DNA of 64,000 nt from Acidovorax sp. Leaf160 (GCF_001424265.1 NZ_LMOV01000012.1:453-64452), one strand, 5' to 3'. Counted from the first letter of the stretch, positions 26,446 to 37,026 are shown. Numbers and translations are program-made. The notes: generated by a model not told the origin, from the letters alone.

Positions 26446-29076
26446 GTGACAGAAACCGATTCCCTGCATCGCGTGACGGCAAGCGGCTCCCCCGCTATGA
26501 CTGTCATAGCGAAAAACCATGCGTCGGACCGCGCCTGGCGGGCCGTGCTGGAGCGTGTGCATGCGCATGCGGCAGACCGCGGCGCGCACTTGGCGGCCTG
26601 CGTGGTGCTGGTGCCCTATGCCCAGCTGATGGCCGAAGGCCGCCGCCAATGGGCGAGCCACTTTCCCGACGGTTTTGCGCCCCGCTTCGAAACCACCCGC
26701 AACTGGTCGCGCCAGCTGGGCGCGCCCCAGCCGCAGGGCGCCGACTTCACGGGCGAGGTGGCCCGGGATTCGGTGAACGCGCGTGACCTGCTGGAGCGCG
26801 CCGGCCTGGCCGACTACCGCGACGTGCTGGCCGGCCCGCTGCTGGAGATGGCCGCGCAGCTGTGCGGCGTGGTGGCCGCCGTGCCGCCCACCGCGCGGGA
26901 AGACTGGGCAACGGCCGCCCGGGCCTTGCTGCCGGCCGGCGGCGACGGCAGTGCGGCGCTGCGGCTGGAGTCCGCTGCCGCCCGGGTCGCGCTGGAATGG
27001 GTGCTGGCCTCGCCGCATTCCGGCGACGTGCTGTTCGAGCCGGCCGTGCGCGAAAGCACCGAAGCGCTGGTGGTGCTGGAGGGCTACCAGCCCGACGCGC
27101 TGGCGCAGTCGCTGCTGACGCATTGGAGCGATCGGGCGCTGTGCATCAGCCTGCCTGCCGCGCTGCAGGCCGGTGCCCCGTCCCGTGAGGACGCCCGGCC
27201 CGCCATGCTGCACCCGGCCCTCGACGCGGAAGACGAAGCGCAGCGCGCCGCCGCCTGCGTGCTGCGCCACCTGGACAGCGGACGCGTGCCCGTCGCGCTG
27301 GCGCCGACCGACCGCGCGCTCACCCGCCGCATCAGCGCGCTGCTGGATGGTGCGGGTGTCGCCGTGCATGACGAGAACGGCTGGACGCTGTCCACCACGC
27401 GGTCGGCCGCGCACGTGATGTCGGCGTTGCGCGCTTGCGCCTGGGATGCCGGCGCCGACCAGGTGCTGGACTGGCTCAAGCAGCTGCCCGCCGTGTCCCC
27501 CGCTGCGCTGCGCACGCTGGAGAAATGGTTGCGCCGTGCCGGCCCGCGCCGCTGGAGTGCTGCCCGCGCCATCGAATCCGCACGCGATCCGGCCCTGGAG
27601 GGCGCCGCCGCGCTGGTGGGCCAGGCCCAGTCCTGGCGCGAACCCATGCAGGCGGCGCGCCCGCTCCCCGCCTGGCTGGCAGCCCTGCGCGGACTGCTGC
27701 AGGACTGCGGCCTGTGGGCGGGCCTGCAGGCGGATGCCGCGGGCAGCCGCGTGATCGCGGAACTGCGGCTGGACGAGGGGCTGGACGCCGACCTGCAGGC
27801 GCTTTCGGGCGCAGGCCGCCGCATGGGCCTCGTCGATTTCACCCGCTGGGTCAACGAGGTGCTGGAAGCGGGCCGCTATCGGCCCGACTACCTGGCACAG
27901 GCGCCGGTGGTCGTGATGCCCTTGCCGCAACTGCTGGCGCGCCCCTTCTGCGCGTTGGTACTGCCCGGCTGCGACGAAAAACGCCTGCAGGCCGCGCCGG
28001 AGCCGCCCGGCGAGTGGACGCAGGCGCAGCGCGAGGGCCTGGGGCTGCCACTGCGTTCCGCGCTCGAAGCCGCGCAGCGCGCCGCATGGCAGGGCGCGCT
28101 GCGTACACCCTTCGTCGACATCCTCTGGCGCACCGGCGACGAAGGCGGCGAGCCGCTGCTGGCCAGCCCGCTGGTGCTGGCGCTGCAACTCGATGGCCTT
28201 GCGGCCGACGGCAGCGACTGCCGCCAGAGCCGCTCCGTGCCCGTGGCGCCGGTGCCCCGCCCGCTGCCGACGGGTGAACGCCTGCCGGTGTCTCAGCTGT
28301 CTTCCACCGCCTATTCCGACCTGCGGCACTGCCCCTATCGCTTCTTCGCGCTTCGCCAATTGCAGCTGCAGGAGTCGGACGAGCTGGGTGCGGAAGTCGA
28401 CAAGCGCGACTTCGGCAACTGGCTGCATGCCGTGCTGCAGCACTTCCACGAGGCCCTGCACCAAGACCCGGCTGCCGGCCCGGAGGCGCGCCGCGCGCTG
28501 ATGGACGCGGCGGCCGAGCACACCACCCAGGCCCAGCGGCTGGACGACGCGGGCGACTTCCTGCCGTTCGCGTCCGGCTGGCCGGCGCTGCGCGACGGGT
28601 ACCTGGAATGGCTTGCCGGCCACGAAGCGCAGGGCGCCAGCTTTCGCCGCGCCGAGGTGGCCGCGTCGCAGCCGCTCGGGCCCCTGCAGCTGGTGGGCAA
28701 GCTCGACCGCATCGACGCCGTCCATCCCGCGGGCGGTGGCGAGCCGGCCACGCTGGTGATCGACTACAAGACCGAGAACGACACCGTCACCCGGCGCCGG
28801 GTGAACGCGGGTGCCGAAGACACGCAACTGGCCTTCTACGCCGCGCTGCTGGGCGACGACACGCTGCGGGCCGCCTACGTCAACGTAGGCGAGCGGGGCG
28901 AAACGCGCACCCACGAACAGGAAGACGTGGTCGCACTGCGCGACCAGCTGGTGGAGGGCATCCTGCACGACTTCTCGCGCATCGCCGCAGGTGCGCCAAT
29001 GCCGGCGCTGGGCGAGGGAGCCGTGTGCGAGTGGTGCGCGGCGCGGGGCCTTTGCCGCAAGGATTTCTGGGCATGA
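26446..29076 (+). CDS. AddB-like exonuclease with Fe-S PD-(D/E)XK nuclease domain
   Basis: Up to 876 residues. It resembles the AddB-like repair protein of betaproteobacteria that partners an AddA-like helicase in double-strand break processing, replacing RecBCD. The N-terminal two thirds look like a degenerate superfamily 1 helicase without a Walker A. The C-terminal nuclease has the Cys at 629 in LRHCPYRFF and Cys861, Cys864 and Cys870 in [10 protein letters not shown], the four-Cys iron-sulfur staple of AddB- and Cas4-type nucleases, plus the catalytic LVIDYKTEN near 770. The start is uncertain: GTG at 26446 or ATG at 26497. The ATG lies inside a dispersed repeat head, and a TATAAA at about 26429 would leave almost no leader for the GTG start. 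Confidence 0.85.
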   Translation: MTETDSLHRVTASGSPAMTVIAKNHASDRAWRAVLERVHAHAADRGAHLAACVVLVPYAQLMAEGRRQWASHFPDGFAPRFETTRNWSRQLGAPQPQGADFTGEVARDSVNARDLLERAGLADYRDVLAGPLLEMAAQLCGVVAAVPPTAREDWATAARALLPAGGDGSAALRLESAAARVALEWVLASPHSGDVLFEPAVRESTEALVVLEGYQPDALAQSLLTHWSDRALCISLPAALQAGAPSREDARPAMLHPALDAEDEAQRAAACVLRHLDSGRVPVALAPTDRALTRRISALLDGAGVAVHDENGWTLSTTRSAAHVMSALRACAWDAGADQVLDWLKQLPAVSPAALRTLEKWLRRAGPRRWSAARAIESARDPALEGAAALVGQAQSWREPMQAARPLPAWLAALRGLLQDCGLWAGLQADAAGSRVIAELRLDEGLDADLQALSGAGRRMGLVDFTRWVNEVLEAGRYRPDYLAQAPVVVMPLPQLLARPFCALVLPGCDEKRLQAAPEPPGEWTQAQREGLGLPLRSALEAAQRAAWQGALRTPFVDILWRTGDEGGEPLLASPLVLALQLDGLAADGSDCRQSRSVPVAPVPRPLPTGERLPVSQLSSTAYSDLRHCPYRFFALRQLQLQESDELGAEVDKRDFGNWLHAVLQHFHEALHQDPAAGPEARRALMDAAAEHTTQAQRLDDAGDFLPFASGWPALRDGYLEWLAGHEAQGASFRRAEVAASQPLGPLQLVGKLDRIDAVHPAGGGEPATLVIDYKTENDTVTRRRVNAGAEDTQLAFYAALLGDDTLRAAYVNVGERGETRTHEQEDVVALRDQLVEGILHDFSRIAAGAPMPALGEGAVCEWCAARGLCRKDFWA
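26494..26541 (+). repeat. head-tail repeat, copy 4 (at start of AddB-like gene)
   Basis: Head GCTATGACTGTCATAGC at 26494-26510, extendable by one base on each side to a 19-bp palindrome, then 20 bases, then GCGCC at 26531. The head contains the candidate ATG at 26497. Confidence 0.75.
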
Positions 29077-29244
29077 GAGGACCCCTCCTTGAGGCGCTCC
29101 CTGCATGCCCCGGTCCCTTGGTTTGCGCCGGGAAGGGAGGCGACGTCAGCGCGGCGGGCCGGCCCTTGCGCGGCGTCTGCCGGCCTGAGCTGCGCCGGTT
29201 TGAGGCATCGCCCGCTTCGGCGATTGGCGCAGTGATGAAGACCC

Positions 29245-32200
29245 ATGAGGGAGGTGCGCGTGCAAGCCGCCTATGAACACAACGGCCGCCCCGTGTCGCG
29301 GGAGGCCTTCTACGCCATCGCCTGCGATCCGCAGCGCAGCGTCGCGGTGGAAGCCTGCGCAGGCGCGGGCAAGACCTGGATGCTGGTGTCCCGCATGCTG
29401 CGGGCCTTGCTGGACGGCTGCGCGCCGCACGAGATCCTGGCCATCACCTTCACCAAGAAAGCGGCGGGCGAGATGCGCCAGCGGCTGCAGGAATGGCTGG
29501 AGGAATTCGCCGACGCGCCGCTGGAGCGCCTGCAAGGCGAGCTGATCGCCCGCGGAATCAGTCCGCAGCGCGCACGGGAGCAGCGCGAGCCGCTCCAGAA
29601 GCTCTACCGGCAGATGCTGGACGCCGGCCGGCCGGTGCAGATCCGCACCTTCCACAGCTGGTTCGCCGCGCTGCTGGGCACGGCGCCGCTGGCGGTGCTG
29701 CAGGCGCGGGGGCTGCCGGCGCATTTCGAGCTGCTGGAAGACGACGCGCAAGCCGTGGGCGAGGTGTGGCGTCCGTTCCTGCAGGCCGTGGCCAAAGACC
29801 CGGGCCTGCGCGCCGACTACGCGACCGCCGTCGCCTGCCATGGCCGGTCGCAGACGCACAAGGCGCTGGTGAGCGCCTTGTCCAAGCGCGTGGAGTTCAC
29901 CCTGGCGGACGAAGCCGGCGTGGTCGATGCGTCGGTGCCGCCCTTCGGCGCGCTGGACGACGCGCTGGCCGACCTGCCCACCCCCGCGCACGCGCTCGAA
30001 GGCGAGGCTGTGCAGGCGCGCTGGCTGGGCTGGGCGCGGGCGCTCGGCGCAGAGGCGAACAAGACGCCGCAGAAGGCGGCCGATGCGGTCATCGATGCCT
30101 GGGCCTGTGCCGATCCGGACCAGCGGCTGGACCGCCTGCGGCGCGCCTTCTTCGTTGCCAAGGAAGACCGCCTCAGCAAGAACCTGGAGAAGTTTCCCGC
30201 CGCGCAGGAGGCCGAACCCGAACTGCAGCGCCTGCTGCAGGCACGCCGCCAGCACGAAGCCTGGCTGCACCAGCAGCGCATGGCGCGGCTGACACGCAGC
30301 CTGATCGACGCCTTCGGCGCGCTCAAGCGCGAGCGCGGCTGGGTAGACATGAACGACGTGGAGCGCACCGCGCTGGTGATGCTGTCCGACGACGTGCTGA
30401 GCGGCTGGGTGCAGGAGCGCCTGGACACGCGGGTGCGGCATCTGCTGGTCGACGAGTTCCAGGACACCAATCCGCTGCAGTGGCAATCGCTGCATGCCTG
30501 GCTGTCGGGCTATGCCGGCTCCGGCGGCGGCCAGCACGCGCCCAGCGTGTTCATCGTGGGCGATCCCAAGCAGAGCATCTACCGATTCCGCCGGGCGGAG
30601 CCGCAGGTGTTCCTGGCCGCCCAAGCCTTCGTGCGCGAAGGGCTGGGCGGCGACCTGCTGAGCTGCGACCACACGCGCCGCAACGCTCAGGGCGTGATCG
30701 CGGGGGTCAACACCGCCATGCAGGCCGCGCAGGCAGCGGGCGAGTACGCCAATTTCCGCGACCACACGACCGAATCGCAGGACCCGGGCACGCTGCTGCG
30801 CCTGCCGCCGGTCACGTCCGAAGACGGCGCCGGCGATGCGGCAGGCGCAGCGGGCCCTGACCCGCTGGCCTGGCGCGACAGCCTGACCCAGCCCCGCCAC
30901 GAGCCCGAGGAAACCCTGCGCATGCGCGAATGCGCCCAGGCGGCCCGCTGGGTGGCCGCCCGCATTGCCGCCGGCGTGCCGCCGCGCGAGATCATGGTGC
31001 TGGCCCGCAAGCGCGACCGGCTGACCGCGCTGCAGGACGCGCTGCGCGATCTGCATGTGCCCTGCGTGCAGCCCGAGAAGGCCGACCTGGGCGAGGCGCC
31101 CGAGGTGCAGGACGTGGTGGCGCTGCTGGATGTGCTGGTGTCGCCCGGGCACGATCTGTCCCTGGCCCGCGCGCTGCGCTCGCCGCTCTTTGGCCTGCCC
31201 GACGCGGCGCTGGTGGAACTGGCCGTGCTGCGCCGCCAGCCCGAGCACGCCGCCAGCAGCTGGTTCGATTTGCTACAAAAAACAGAGCTGCTGCCCCTTG
31301 ATTTGCAAGCGCTCGGGCCTGTTTTGGCCCAATATCGCCGCTGGGTGGACGGCCTGCCGCCGCACGACGCGCTGCATGCCATCTATGCCGCGGGCGACGT
31401 GCTGGCGCGCTTTGCCGCCGCCGCGCCGCCCACGCAGCGCGCGGGGGTGCTGGCCAACCTGCGGGCGCTGCAGGCAGCGTCGCTGCAGCTGGAAGGCGGC
31501 CGCTATCTGACGCCCTATGCCTTCGTGCGTGCCATGAAGCGCCCGGGGATGCGGGCACCCGGCCGGGCCGACCCGCAGGCCGTGCGGCTGCTGACCATCC
31601 ACGGCGCCAAGGGGCTGGAAGCGCACACCGTGCTGCTGCTCGACACCGACGCCCGCCCCCAGAAGGCCGAGACCATGGGCGCGCTGGTGGACTGGCCGGG
31701 GCAGGACGCCGTGCCGCGTCGCTTCGTCTTCATGGCCAGCGAGTCGAGTCCGCCGCCCAGTGCGCAGGACGTGCTGGCGGCCGAACTGGCCGAGCGCCAG
31801 CGCGAGGAGCTCAACACCCTCTACGTGGCCATGACGCGCGCCAAGCACTGCCTGGCGCTCTCATGCGTGCAGTCGTCCACCGCGCTGCCGGGCAGTTGGT
31901 GGAACCGGCTTGCGCCACTGCTCACCGACGTGGAGGACTCCGTTGCGCCGTCCGTGGATGCACCGCTGGAGCGTGCAGACGGCGCGCAGGCGGTGGCTGA
32001 GAACAAGGCCGGCACAGGCGCGGCGGACTGCGTCACGCTGGCCGAATTGCCGAAGGTCACCCTAGCCGTCTCCGCCCGACCCGAACTGGCGGCGCACCAG
32101 CGCGCCCTGGCCGAGGCTTCCACGCTGGTCAGCCGCCAGGGCGAAGCCATGCACCAGCTGCTGGAGCAGGCGGGGGTCGCCGGCCAGCCGCTGGAGGTGC

Positions 32201-32775
32201 TGCGCGGCACGGGCTGGGGCCCGGCACGCATCGGCCAGCTGACGCGCGACTTCGATCTCACCGCCGAGGCGGCGAGCGCCGCGGCCGCGATGGCGCGGCG
32301 GATTCTGGCGGGGGAGGGCGCCTGGGCATGGGACGCTGCGCAGATCGACCGCGCGGTGAACGAAGCCCCGCTGGTGTACCAAGGGCAGAGCCTGCGCCTC
32401 GATCGGCTGGTGCGGCGCCGCGCCACGGCACAATCGCCAGCCCGCTGGTGGGTGCTCGACTACAAGAGCGCCGCCCAGCCAGAACATCGACCGCAGCTGA
32501 TGGCGCAGTTGCGCCTCTACCGCACAGCGGTGCAAGCCCAGGTCGGTGACGAGCCCGTGTCCGCCGCCTTCCTGTCCGGCGACGGGCGGCTGGTGGAGGT
32601 GGACGGGCCATCGGTCATCGCCGCGCAGGCATCCGCTGGAGGCGCTGTGGCCCCGCAGCCGACACCGCACACCGGAGGGGCGCCGACACGCAGCTCTGCG
32701 GCTTTGGACGAGGATGTGCCTCGGCCGCCGCCGCCGCCGCCGCAAGACGCGTCAGGGCAGCAGTCGCTGTTTTGA
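29245..32775 (+). CDS. AddA-like helicase-nuclease (UvrD/RecB-type)
   Basis: A 1176-residue protein. Superfamily 1 helicase motifs are present: ACAGAGKT (Walker A, Gly42-Thr44), ITFTKKAAGEMRQR, VDEFQDTNPLQW (Asp403-Glu404), VGDPKQSIYRFR, LTIHGAKGLEAHTV and LYVAMTRAKH. The C-terminus has a RecB-type nuclease core with LDYKSA near residue 1072. With the preceding AddB-like protein it should resect DNA ends for RecA loading. The start may be GTG at 29260 instead of ATG at 29245, because GGGAGG precedes that GTG. Residues about 676-697 (around DLLQKTELLPL) come from an in-frame copy of the dispersed repeat. The tail ends in a poly-Pro stretch and QQSLF. Confidence 0.9.
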   Translation: MREVRVQAAYEHNGRPVSREAFYAIACDPQRSVAVEACAGAGKTWMLVSRMLRALLDGCAPHEILAITFTKKAAGEMRQRLQEWLEEFADAPLERLQGELIARGISPQRAREQREPLQKLYRQMLDAGRPVQIRTFHSWFAALLGTAPLAVLQARGLPAHFELLEDDAQAVGEVWRPFLQAVAKDPGLRADYATAVACHGRSQTHKALVSALSKRVEFTLADEAGVVDASVPPFGALDDALADLPTPAHALEGEAVQARWLGWARALGAEANKTPQKAADAVIDAWACADPDQRLDRLRRAFFVAKEDRLSKNLEKFPAAQEAEPELQRLLQARRQHEAWLHQQRMARLTRSLIDAFGALKRERGWVDMNDVERTALVMLSDDVLSGWVQERLDTRVRHLLVDEFQDTNPLQWQSLHAWLSGYAGSGGGQHAPSVFIVGDPKQSIYRFRRAEPQVFLAAQAFVREGLGGDLLSCDHTRRNAQGVIAGVNTAMQAAQAAGEYANFRDHTTESQDPGTLLRLPPVTSEDGAGDAAGAAGPDPLAWRDSLTQPRHEPEETLRMRECAQAARWVAARIAAGVPPREIMVLARKRDRLTALQDALRDLHVPCVQPEKADLGEAPEVQDVVALLDVLVSPGHDLSLARALRSPLFGLPDAALVELAVLRRQPEHAASSWFDLLQKTELLPLDLQALGPVLAQYRRWVDGLPPHDALHAIYAAGDVLARFAAAAPPTQRAGVLANLRALQAASLQLEGGRYLTPYAFVRAMKRPGMRAPGRADPQAVRLLTIHGAKGLEAHTVLLLDTDARPQKAETMGALVDWPGQDAVPRRFVFMASESSPPPSAQDVLAAELAERQREELNTLYVAMTRAKHCLALSCVQSSTALPGSWWNRLAPLLTDVEDSVAPSVDAPLERADGAQAVAENKAGTGAADCVTLAELPKVTLAVSARPELAAHQRALAEASTLVSRQGEAMHQLLEQAGVAGQPLEVLRGTGWGPARIGQLTRDFDLTAEAASAAAAMARRILAGEGAWAWDAAQIDRAVNEAPLVYQGQSLRLDRLVRRRATAQSPARWWVLDYKSAAQPEHRPQLMAQLRLYRTAVQAQVGDEPVSAAFLSGDGRLVEVDGPSVIAAQASAGGAVAPQPTPHTGGAPTRSSAALDEDVPRPPPPPPQDASGQQSLF
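31272..31333 (+). repeat. head-tail repeat, copy 5 (inside AddA-like gene)
   Basis: Head GCTACAAAAAACAGAGC at 31272-31288, 20 bases, GCGCT at 31309. In frame within the helicase gene. The head is more diverged than in other copies, suggesting an older insertion. Confidence 0.8.
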
Positions 32776-32887
32776 GCCGGGCCCCTCTCGGGCAATCGCG
32801 CCGGCAGGGCGATCCACCTGAGGGCCTGCATTTTTTGTCTGCTGACCGATCCATTTTTTGTCTTTCCCTTTCCAGAAATCCTTGGCC

Positions 32888-34285
32888 ATGAGCGCTTTCG
32901 AAACTTCCTCCGCATCCCTGGCGCCTGCTGCCCAGCCCATCGTCTGCGACGTCGCCGTGGTCGGCGGCGGGCCGGCCGGCCTGATGGCGGCAGAGGCCCT
33001 GGCCCGCGCGGGCCATGCCGTGCACGTGTTCGACGGCATGCCCTCGGTGGGGCGCAAGTTCCTGCTGGCCGGCAAGGGTGGGCTGAACCTGACCCACTCC
33101 GAATCGTTCGAGCCGTTTGTCGGCCGCTACGGCGAGCGGGCGGCCGCGCTGTTGCCGATGCTGCAGCGTTTCGGGCCCCAGCAGGTCTGCGAATGGGCCG
33201 CCGGGCTGGGCGTGGAAACTTTCGTCGGCAGCTCGGGGCGGGTCTTCCCGTCCGACATGAAGGCCGCGCCGCTGCTGCGCGCCTGGCTGCAGCGGCTGCG
33301 CGGGCAGGGCGTGCAGTTCCACATGCGGCATCGCTGGGTCGGGTGGGCCGAGGCAGAGGCTGAGCCGGCACCCGGGATCGCAGCCCCGGGCCTGCGCTTG
33401 GCCACGCCTGCGGGCGAGCTGCGGGTGCAGGCCCGCGCGGTGGTGCTGGCGCTGGGCGGCGCCAGCTGGGCGCGGCTGGGCTCCGACGGCGCCTGGGTGC
33501 CGTTGCTGGAACAGCGCGGCGTGGCGGTCGCTCCGCTGCGGCCTGCGAACTGCGGGTTCGAAGTTCCGCGCCTGGCCGAGCCCGGCGGCGGCCCGGTCGG
33601 CGAAACCCGCCGCGACTTCTTCCGCGAACTGCTGGGCCGCCAGCCGCAGCCCGCCACGGGATGGACTCCGTTCTTTACGGAGCGCTTCGCGGGCCAGCCC
33701 TTCAAGTCCGTCGCCATCGCCTTCACCGACAGCCAGGGCCGGCACTTCGAGCGGCGCGGGGAGTTCGTGGCCACCGCCACCGGCGTGGAAGGCAGCCTGA
33801 TCTACGCCGCGTCGCACCTGCTGCGCGACGAGATCGAAGCACACGGGCACGCCACCTTCACGCTCGACCTGCTGCCGGACCACGCGCCCGAGCGGGTGCT
33901 GGTCGAGGTGCGCCACCCGCGCGGCTCGCGCAGCCTGGGCAGCCACCTGAAGAGCCGGCTGGGCCTGGACGGCATCAAGAGCGCCATCCTGTACGAGCAG
34001 CTGGGCAAGGAGGGCGTGAACGACCCGGTGGCGCTGGCCCGCGCCATCAAGGCCCTGCCCATCACCGTGGTGGCGACCCGCCCGCTGGACGAGGCCATCA
34101 GCACGGCGGGTGGGGTGCCGTTCGAGGCGCTGGATGGCGGGCTGATGCTGACTTCCCTGCCCGGCGTGTTCTGCGCCGGCGAAATGCTGGATTGGGAAGC
34201 GCCCACCGGGGGCTATCTGCTCACCGCCTGCTGGGCGAGCGGACAGGCGGCGGGCGAAGGCGCGGCGCAGTGGCTGGGACGATGA
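32888..34285 (+). CDS. HI0933/YhiN-family FAD flavoprotein
   Basis: A 465-residue flavoprotein of the HI0933-like (YhiN/BaiN) family, annotated in many genomes as an NAD(P)/FAD-dependent oxidoreductase with no agreed substrate. The Rossmann motif VVGGGPAGLMAAEAL (residues 25-39) binds FAD, followed by GRKFLLAGKGGLNLTHSE. The C-terminus GVFCAGEMLDWEAPTGGYLLTACWASG is diagnostic for the family. The ATG at 32888 fits the family start; the longer frame would need a TTG. Two copies of ATTTTTTGTCT occur just upstream (about 32830 and 32853). Confidence 0.88.
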   Translation: MSAFETSSASLAPAAQPIVCDVAVVGGGPAGLMAAEALARAGHAVHVFDGMPSVGRKFLLAGKGGLNLTHSESFEPFVGRYGERAAALLPMLQRFGPQQVCEWAAGLGVETFVGSSGRVFPSDMKAAPLLRAWLQRLRGQGVQFHMRHRWVGWAEAEAEPAPGIAAPGLRLATPAGELRVQARAVVLALGGASWARLGSDGAWVPLLEQRGVAVAPLRPANCGFEVPRLAEPGGGPVGETRRDFFRELLGRQPQPATGWTPFFTERFAGQPFKSVAIAFTDSQGRHFERRGEFVATATGVEGSLIYAASHLLRDEIEAHGHATFTLDLLPDHAPERVLVEVRHPRGSRSLGSHLKSRLGLDGIKSAILYEQLGKEGVNDPVALARAIKALPITVVATRPLDEAISTAGGVPFEALDGGLMLTSLPGVFCAGEMLDWEAPTGGYLLTACWASGQAAGEGAAQWLGR

Positions 34286-34440
34286 ACCCTCCCGGCCGCT
34301 GAGGCCGGGTCGTCCGTCAGCCGGTGCCGGGCAGCCCGGCTGGGCTGGCGCGGCTGACTGAGGAGCGGGGTGTGTCAGGTTTCGCCGGTTGAACCGGGCC
34401 GCGTTGCGCAAACCCGCTGGCAGAAACCTGAAAAGAAGAA
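34286..34440. terminator. bidirectional hairpin region between flavoprotein gene and ffs
   Basis: The convergent gap holds a hairpin CCCGGCC (34291-34297) with GGCCGGG (34303-34309) six bases after the flavoprotein stop, a second GC-rich dyad near 34324-34341, and a wider repeat in which 34375-34383 (TCAGGTTTC) pairs with 34423-34431. None has a long T-run, but together they probably end transcription from both sides. Confidence 0.45.
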
Positions 34441-34540
34441 GTTGACGAGCCTTACCCCCGGCACTGACTCTGCAGTTAGGGCTGCTTGGTTCCCCACCTG
34501 ACCCGTTTGGCTGCTTCACCATGCGGGGAGGCCCGTCAAC
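34441..34540 (-). ncRNA. ffs: 4.5S RNA of the signal recognition particle (small SRP RNA)
   Basis: The minus strand carries the conserved apical domain of bacterial small SRP RNA: GGTCAGGTGGGGAACC followed by AAGCAGCC, opposite GTGAAGCAGCC on the other arm. The ends pair: GTTGACGGGCC at the 5' side (from 34540) with GGCTCGTCAAC at the 3' side (to 34441), giving about 100 nucleotides. The RNA binds Ffh to target membrane proteins to FtsY. A -10 TACAAT lies at 34550-34545, five bases before the 5' end. A position next to dnaX, divergent from it, is common in betaproteobacteria. Confidence 0.92.
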
Positions 34541-34789
34541 GCCGATTGTAGCGACTGTGAGGCCGCCCCGCCGCAAAGGCCACACGAAACGCAGTGAACC
34601 GTGGACGGAGGCCGGCAGCCCCGGTGATTCCGGTCGGGGCGTCAGGCGCGACACCCCGCGGTGGCCACCGCTGCGATCCGGGCACGTCGGGCGGTCTCTG
34701 GTCCGTGAAGCACGCTCGCCCAGCCTGCAAGCAAGGGTTGGCGCCGGGAGGCCGCCGGGGGTGCTCCCGACCCCCGTAGAATCCCATGG

Positions 34790-36877
34790 ATGTCTTACCT
34801 CGTGCTCGCCCGCAAATACCGCCCCAGGAACTTTTCCGAAATGGTGGGGCAGGAGCACGTGGTGCAGGCGTTGACCAATGCGCTGACCCAGCAGCGGCTG
34901 CACCACGCCTACCTGTTCACCGGCACGCGGGGCGTGGGCAAGACCACCGTGTCGCGCATCCTGGCCAAGTCGCTCAACTGCCAGGGCCCGGATGGCCAGG
35001 GCGGCATCACCGCCACCCCCTGTGGCGTGTGCCAGGCGTGCCGCGACATCGACAGCGGCCGCTTCGTCGATTACACCGAGCTGGACGCCGCCTCCAACCG
35101 GGGCGTGGACGAGGTGCAGGGCCTGCTGGAGCAAGCCGTCTACAAGCCGGTGCAGGGCCGCTTCAAGGTCTTCATGATCGACGAAGTGCACATGCTCACC
35201 AACACCGCCTTCAACGCCATGCTGAAGACGCTGGAGGAGCCGCCCGAATACCTCAAGTTCGTGCTCGCCACGACCGACCCGCAGAAAGTGCCGGTGACGG
35301 TGCTGAGCCGCTGCCTGCAGTTCAACCTGCGGCCCATGGCGCCGGAGACGGTGCTCGATCACCTGACCCGCGTGCTGGGCCAGGAAAACGTGCCCGCCGA
35401 GCCTTCCGCGCTGCGGCTGCTGGCGCGCGCGGCGCGCGGCTCCATGCGCGACGCCCTCAGCCTGACCGACCAGGCCATCGCCTTCGGCAGTGGCCAGCTG
35501 CAGGAAGCCGGCGTGCGCCAGATGCTGGGCAGCGTGGACCGCAGCTACGTCTTCCGGCTGATCGGTGCGCTGGCCCAGGGCGATGGGCGGACGGTGGTGG
35601 AAACCTCCGATGCCCTTCGGCTCAACGGCCTTTCGGCCGCCTCCACCCTGGAGGAGATGAGCGCCGTGCTGCAGCGCATGGCGGTGCTGCAGGCGGTGCC
35701 GCAGCGCGCGGGCGACGCTGACGAAAGCGACCCCGAGGCGGCGGAGATCGCGCGGCTGGCGGCCAGCATGCCGGCAGACGAAACCCAGTTGCTCTACAGC
35801 ATCTGCCTGCACGGCCGCGCCGAGCTGGGCCTGGCCCCGGACGAGTACGCCGCGCTGACCATGGCCTTGCTGCGGTTGCTGGCCTTCAAGCCCGCCGCAG
35901 GCGACCTCGCCACCGCAGCCTCCGCAGGCACCGCGGAAAAAAAAACTCTGACGCCGGCTGAAACGGCCCCGCCGGCGTCGACTGGCGGGCCGCAAGCAGC
36001 CCCGGAGCGGCCTTCGACCGCTGCGGCGCCTGGGGGCTGGACCGCGGAAGACGGCCCCCGGGCCGCCACGGGCGCGACCGCTTCCCCCGAGCCGCAGCCC
36101 GGGTCGTCCCACGCCGAGGGTCTTGCCGCAGACGCGGATGTCGCCGTGCTCCCGGATCGGGATGTGCCATCTACGGTCGCGCCGACGCCTGCGCACCACG
36201 TTGCAGAAACGGTAGCCGAACCTCTGGCCCAGCCTGCCCCGGCGGCCGCCACGGCGCCGCCACACAGTGCCCCGCTGCAGCAATCGGTGCATTCATCGGT
36301 ACAGCAATCGGTGCAGTTGCCGGTGCGGTCGCCGGAAGACTTCCGCCAACCTCGCGCGCCGGCCCCGGACGAACCAGGGCAGGCCGCGCCTGAATTCGTC
36401 GCCATCCCGGTGCGCAACGTGCCCGAGCCCGGCATGCGCCTGCAAGCTTCGGCCGCCGCCACCGGGCGGGCCGCTGCGGCACGCTACACGCGCACGGACG
36501 AGGGCGACGTCTGGCATGCGACGGTGCAGCAGCTCTGCGCGGCCGAGGCCATCACCGCGCTGGTGCGCGAGCTGGCGCTGCAGTCGCAATTGGTGGCGCG
36601 TGACGCGGGCCATTGGCTTTTGCGGGTGGAGCGGGAGTCGCTGAACCAGCCGACCGCGCGCGAGCGCCTGCGCAGCGCCCTCGAAACCCATGGCCATGCG
36701 AGCCAGATCAGCGTGGAGCTGGGTGTGGTGATCGACAGCCCCGCGCGGCGCAACGCCCATGCTGCGGCCGAGCGGCAGCGCGTGGCGCAGGAAATCGTCG
36801 AGAACGACCCCTACGTGCAATCATTGATCCGCGACTTCGGCGCGAAAATCGTGCCCGGCAGCGTGAAGCCCGCTTGA
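34790..36877 (+). CDS. dnaX: DNA polymerase III subunits tau and gamma
   Basis: A 695-residue tau. The AAA+ clamp-loader core has Walker A GTRGVGKT (45-52), four zinc Cys at 64, 78, 81 and 84 (CGVCQAC), Walker [11 protein letters not shown] and the sensor [11 protein letters not shown]. Domain III ends near residue 375; a Pro/Ala/Ser-rich linker follows, and the C-terminal tau domain, which binds the polymerase alpha subunit and DnaB, covers about 560-690. At codons 383-386 an A9 run with a downstream hairpin forms a -1 frameshift signal that would give a 390-residue gamma. It is followed by ybaB and recR, the usual order. Confidence 0.97.
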   Translation: MSYLVLARKYRPRNFSEMVGQEHVVQALTNALTQQRLHHAYLFTGTRGVGKTTVSRILAKSLNCQGPDGQGGITATPCGVCQACRDIDSGRFVDYTELDAASNRGVDEVQGLLEQAVYKPVQGRFKVFMIDEVHMLTNTAFNAMLKTLEEPPEYLKFVLATTDPQKVPVTVLSRCLQFNLRPMAPETVLDHLTRVLGQENVPAEPSALRLLARAARGSMRDALSLTDQAIAFGSGQLQEAGVRQMLGSVDRSYVFRLIGALAQGDGRTVVETSDALRLNGLSAASTLEEMSAVLQRMAVLQAVPQRAGDADESDPEAAEIARLAASMPADETQLLYSICLHGRAELGLAPDEYAALTMALLRLLAFKPAAGDLATAASAGTAEKKTLTPAETAPPASTGGPQAAPERPSTAAAPGGWTAEDGPRAATGATASPEPQPGSSHAEGLAADADVAVLPDRDVPSTVAPTPAHHVAETVAEPLAQPAPAAATAPPHSAPLQQSVHSSVQQSVQLPVRSPEDFRQPRAPAPDEPGQAAPEFVAIPVRNVPEPGMRLQASAAATGRAAAARYTRTDEGDVWHATVQQLCAAEAITALVRELALQSQLVARDAGHWLLRVERESLNQPTARERLRSALETHGHASQISVELGVVIDSPARRNAHAAAERQRVAQEIVENDPYVQSLIRDFGAKIVPGSVKPA
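35937..35979 (+). other. programmed -1 frameshift signal in dnaX
   Basis: Nine A (35937-35945) contain the in-frame slippery heptamer A-AAA-AAA (35938-35944). Five bases later a perfect 9-bp stem begins: GACGCCGGC (35950-35958) with GCCGGCGTC (35971-35979) and a 12-base loop. Slipping back one base gives Asn-Ser-Asp-Ala-Gly then TGA (35959-35961), so gamma would be 390 residues; the +1 frame also stops at once (TGA 35949-35951). The geometry matches the Escherichia coli dnaX site. Confidence 0.85.
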
Positions 36878-37026
36878 GCGGCGGGCGCTGCGCCGCAAGA
36901 AGGGTGGCGCGCTGCGTGCCTCGTGCGACGCCGCCGCCTCCAGCCCGCGCCGCGCCGCGCCCCGTTCCTGCTTTCTCTTTCCATCTTTCTCTCTTTCCTC
37001 TTCAACACAACGCAAAGGATTCCGCC

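Noticed and set aside
26344-29106. 920-codon open frame opposite the AddB-like gene
   Set aside because: Antisense shadow with Gly/Arg/His-rich composition; the plus-strand protein has clear nuclease and Fe-S motifs.
34786-35721. Overlapping 311-codon frame starting at the ATG four bases before the dnaX ATG
   Set aside because: It is the +2 frame of dnaX with Arg/Ala-rich sequence; DnaX motifs are all in the frame starting at 34790.
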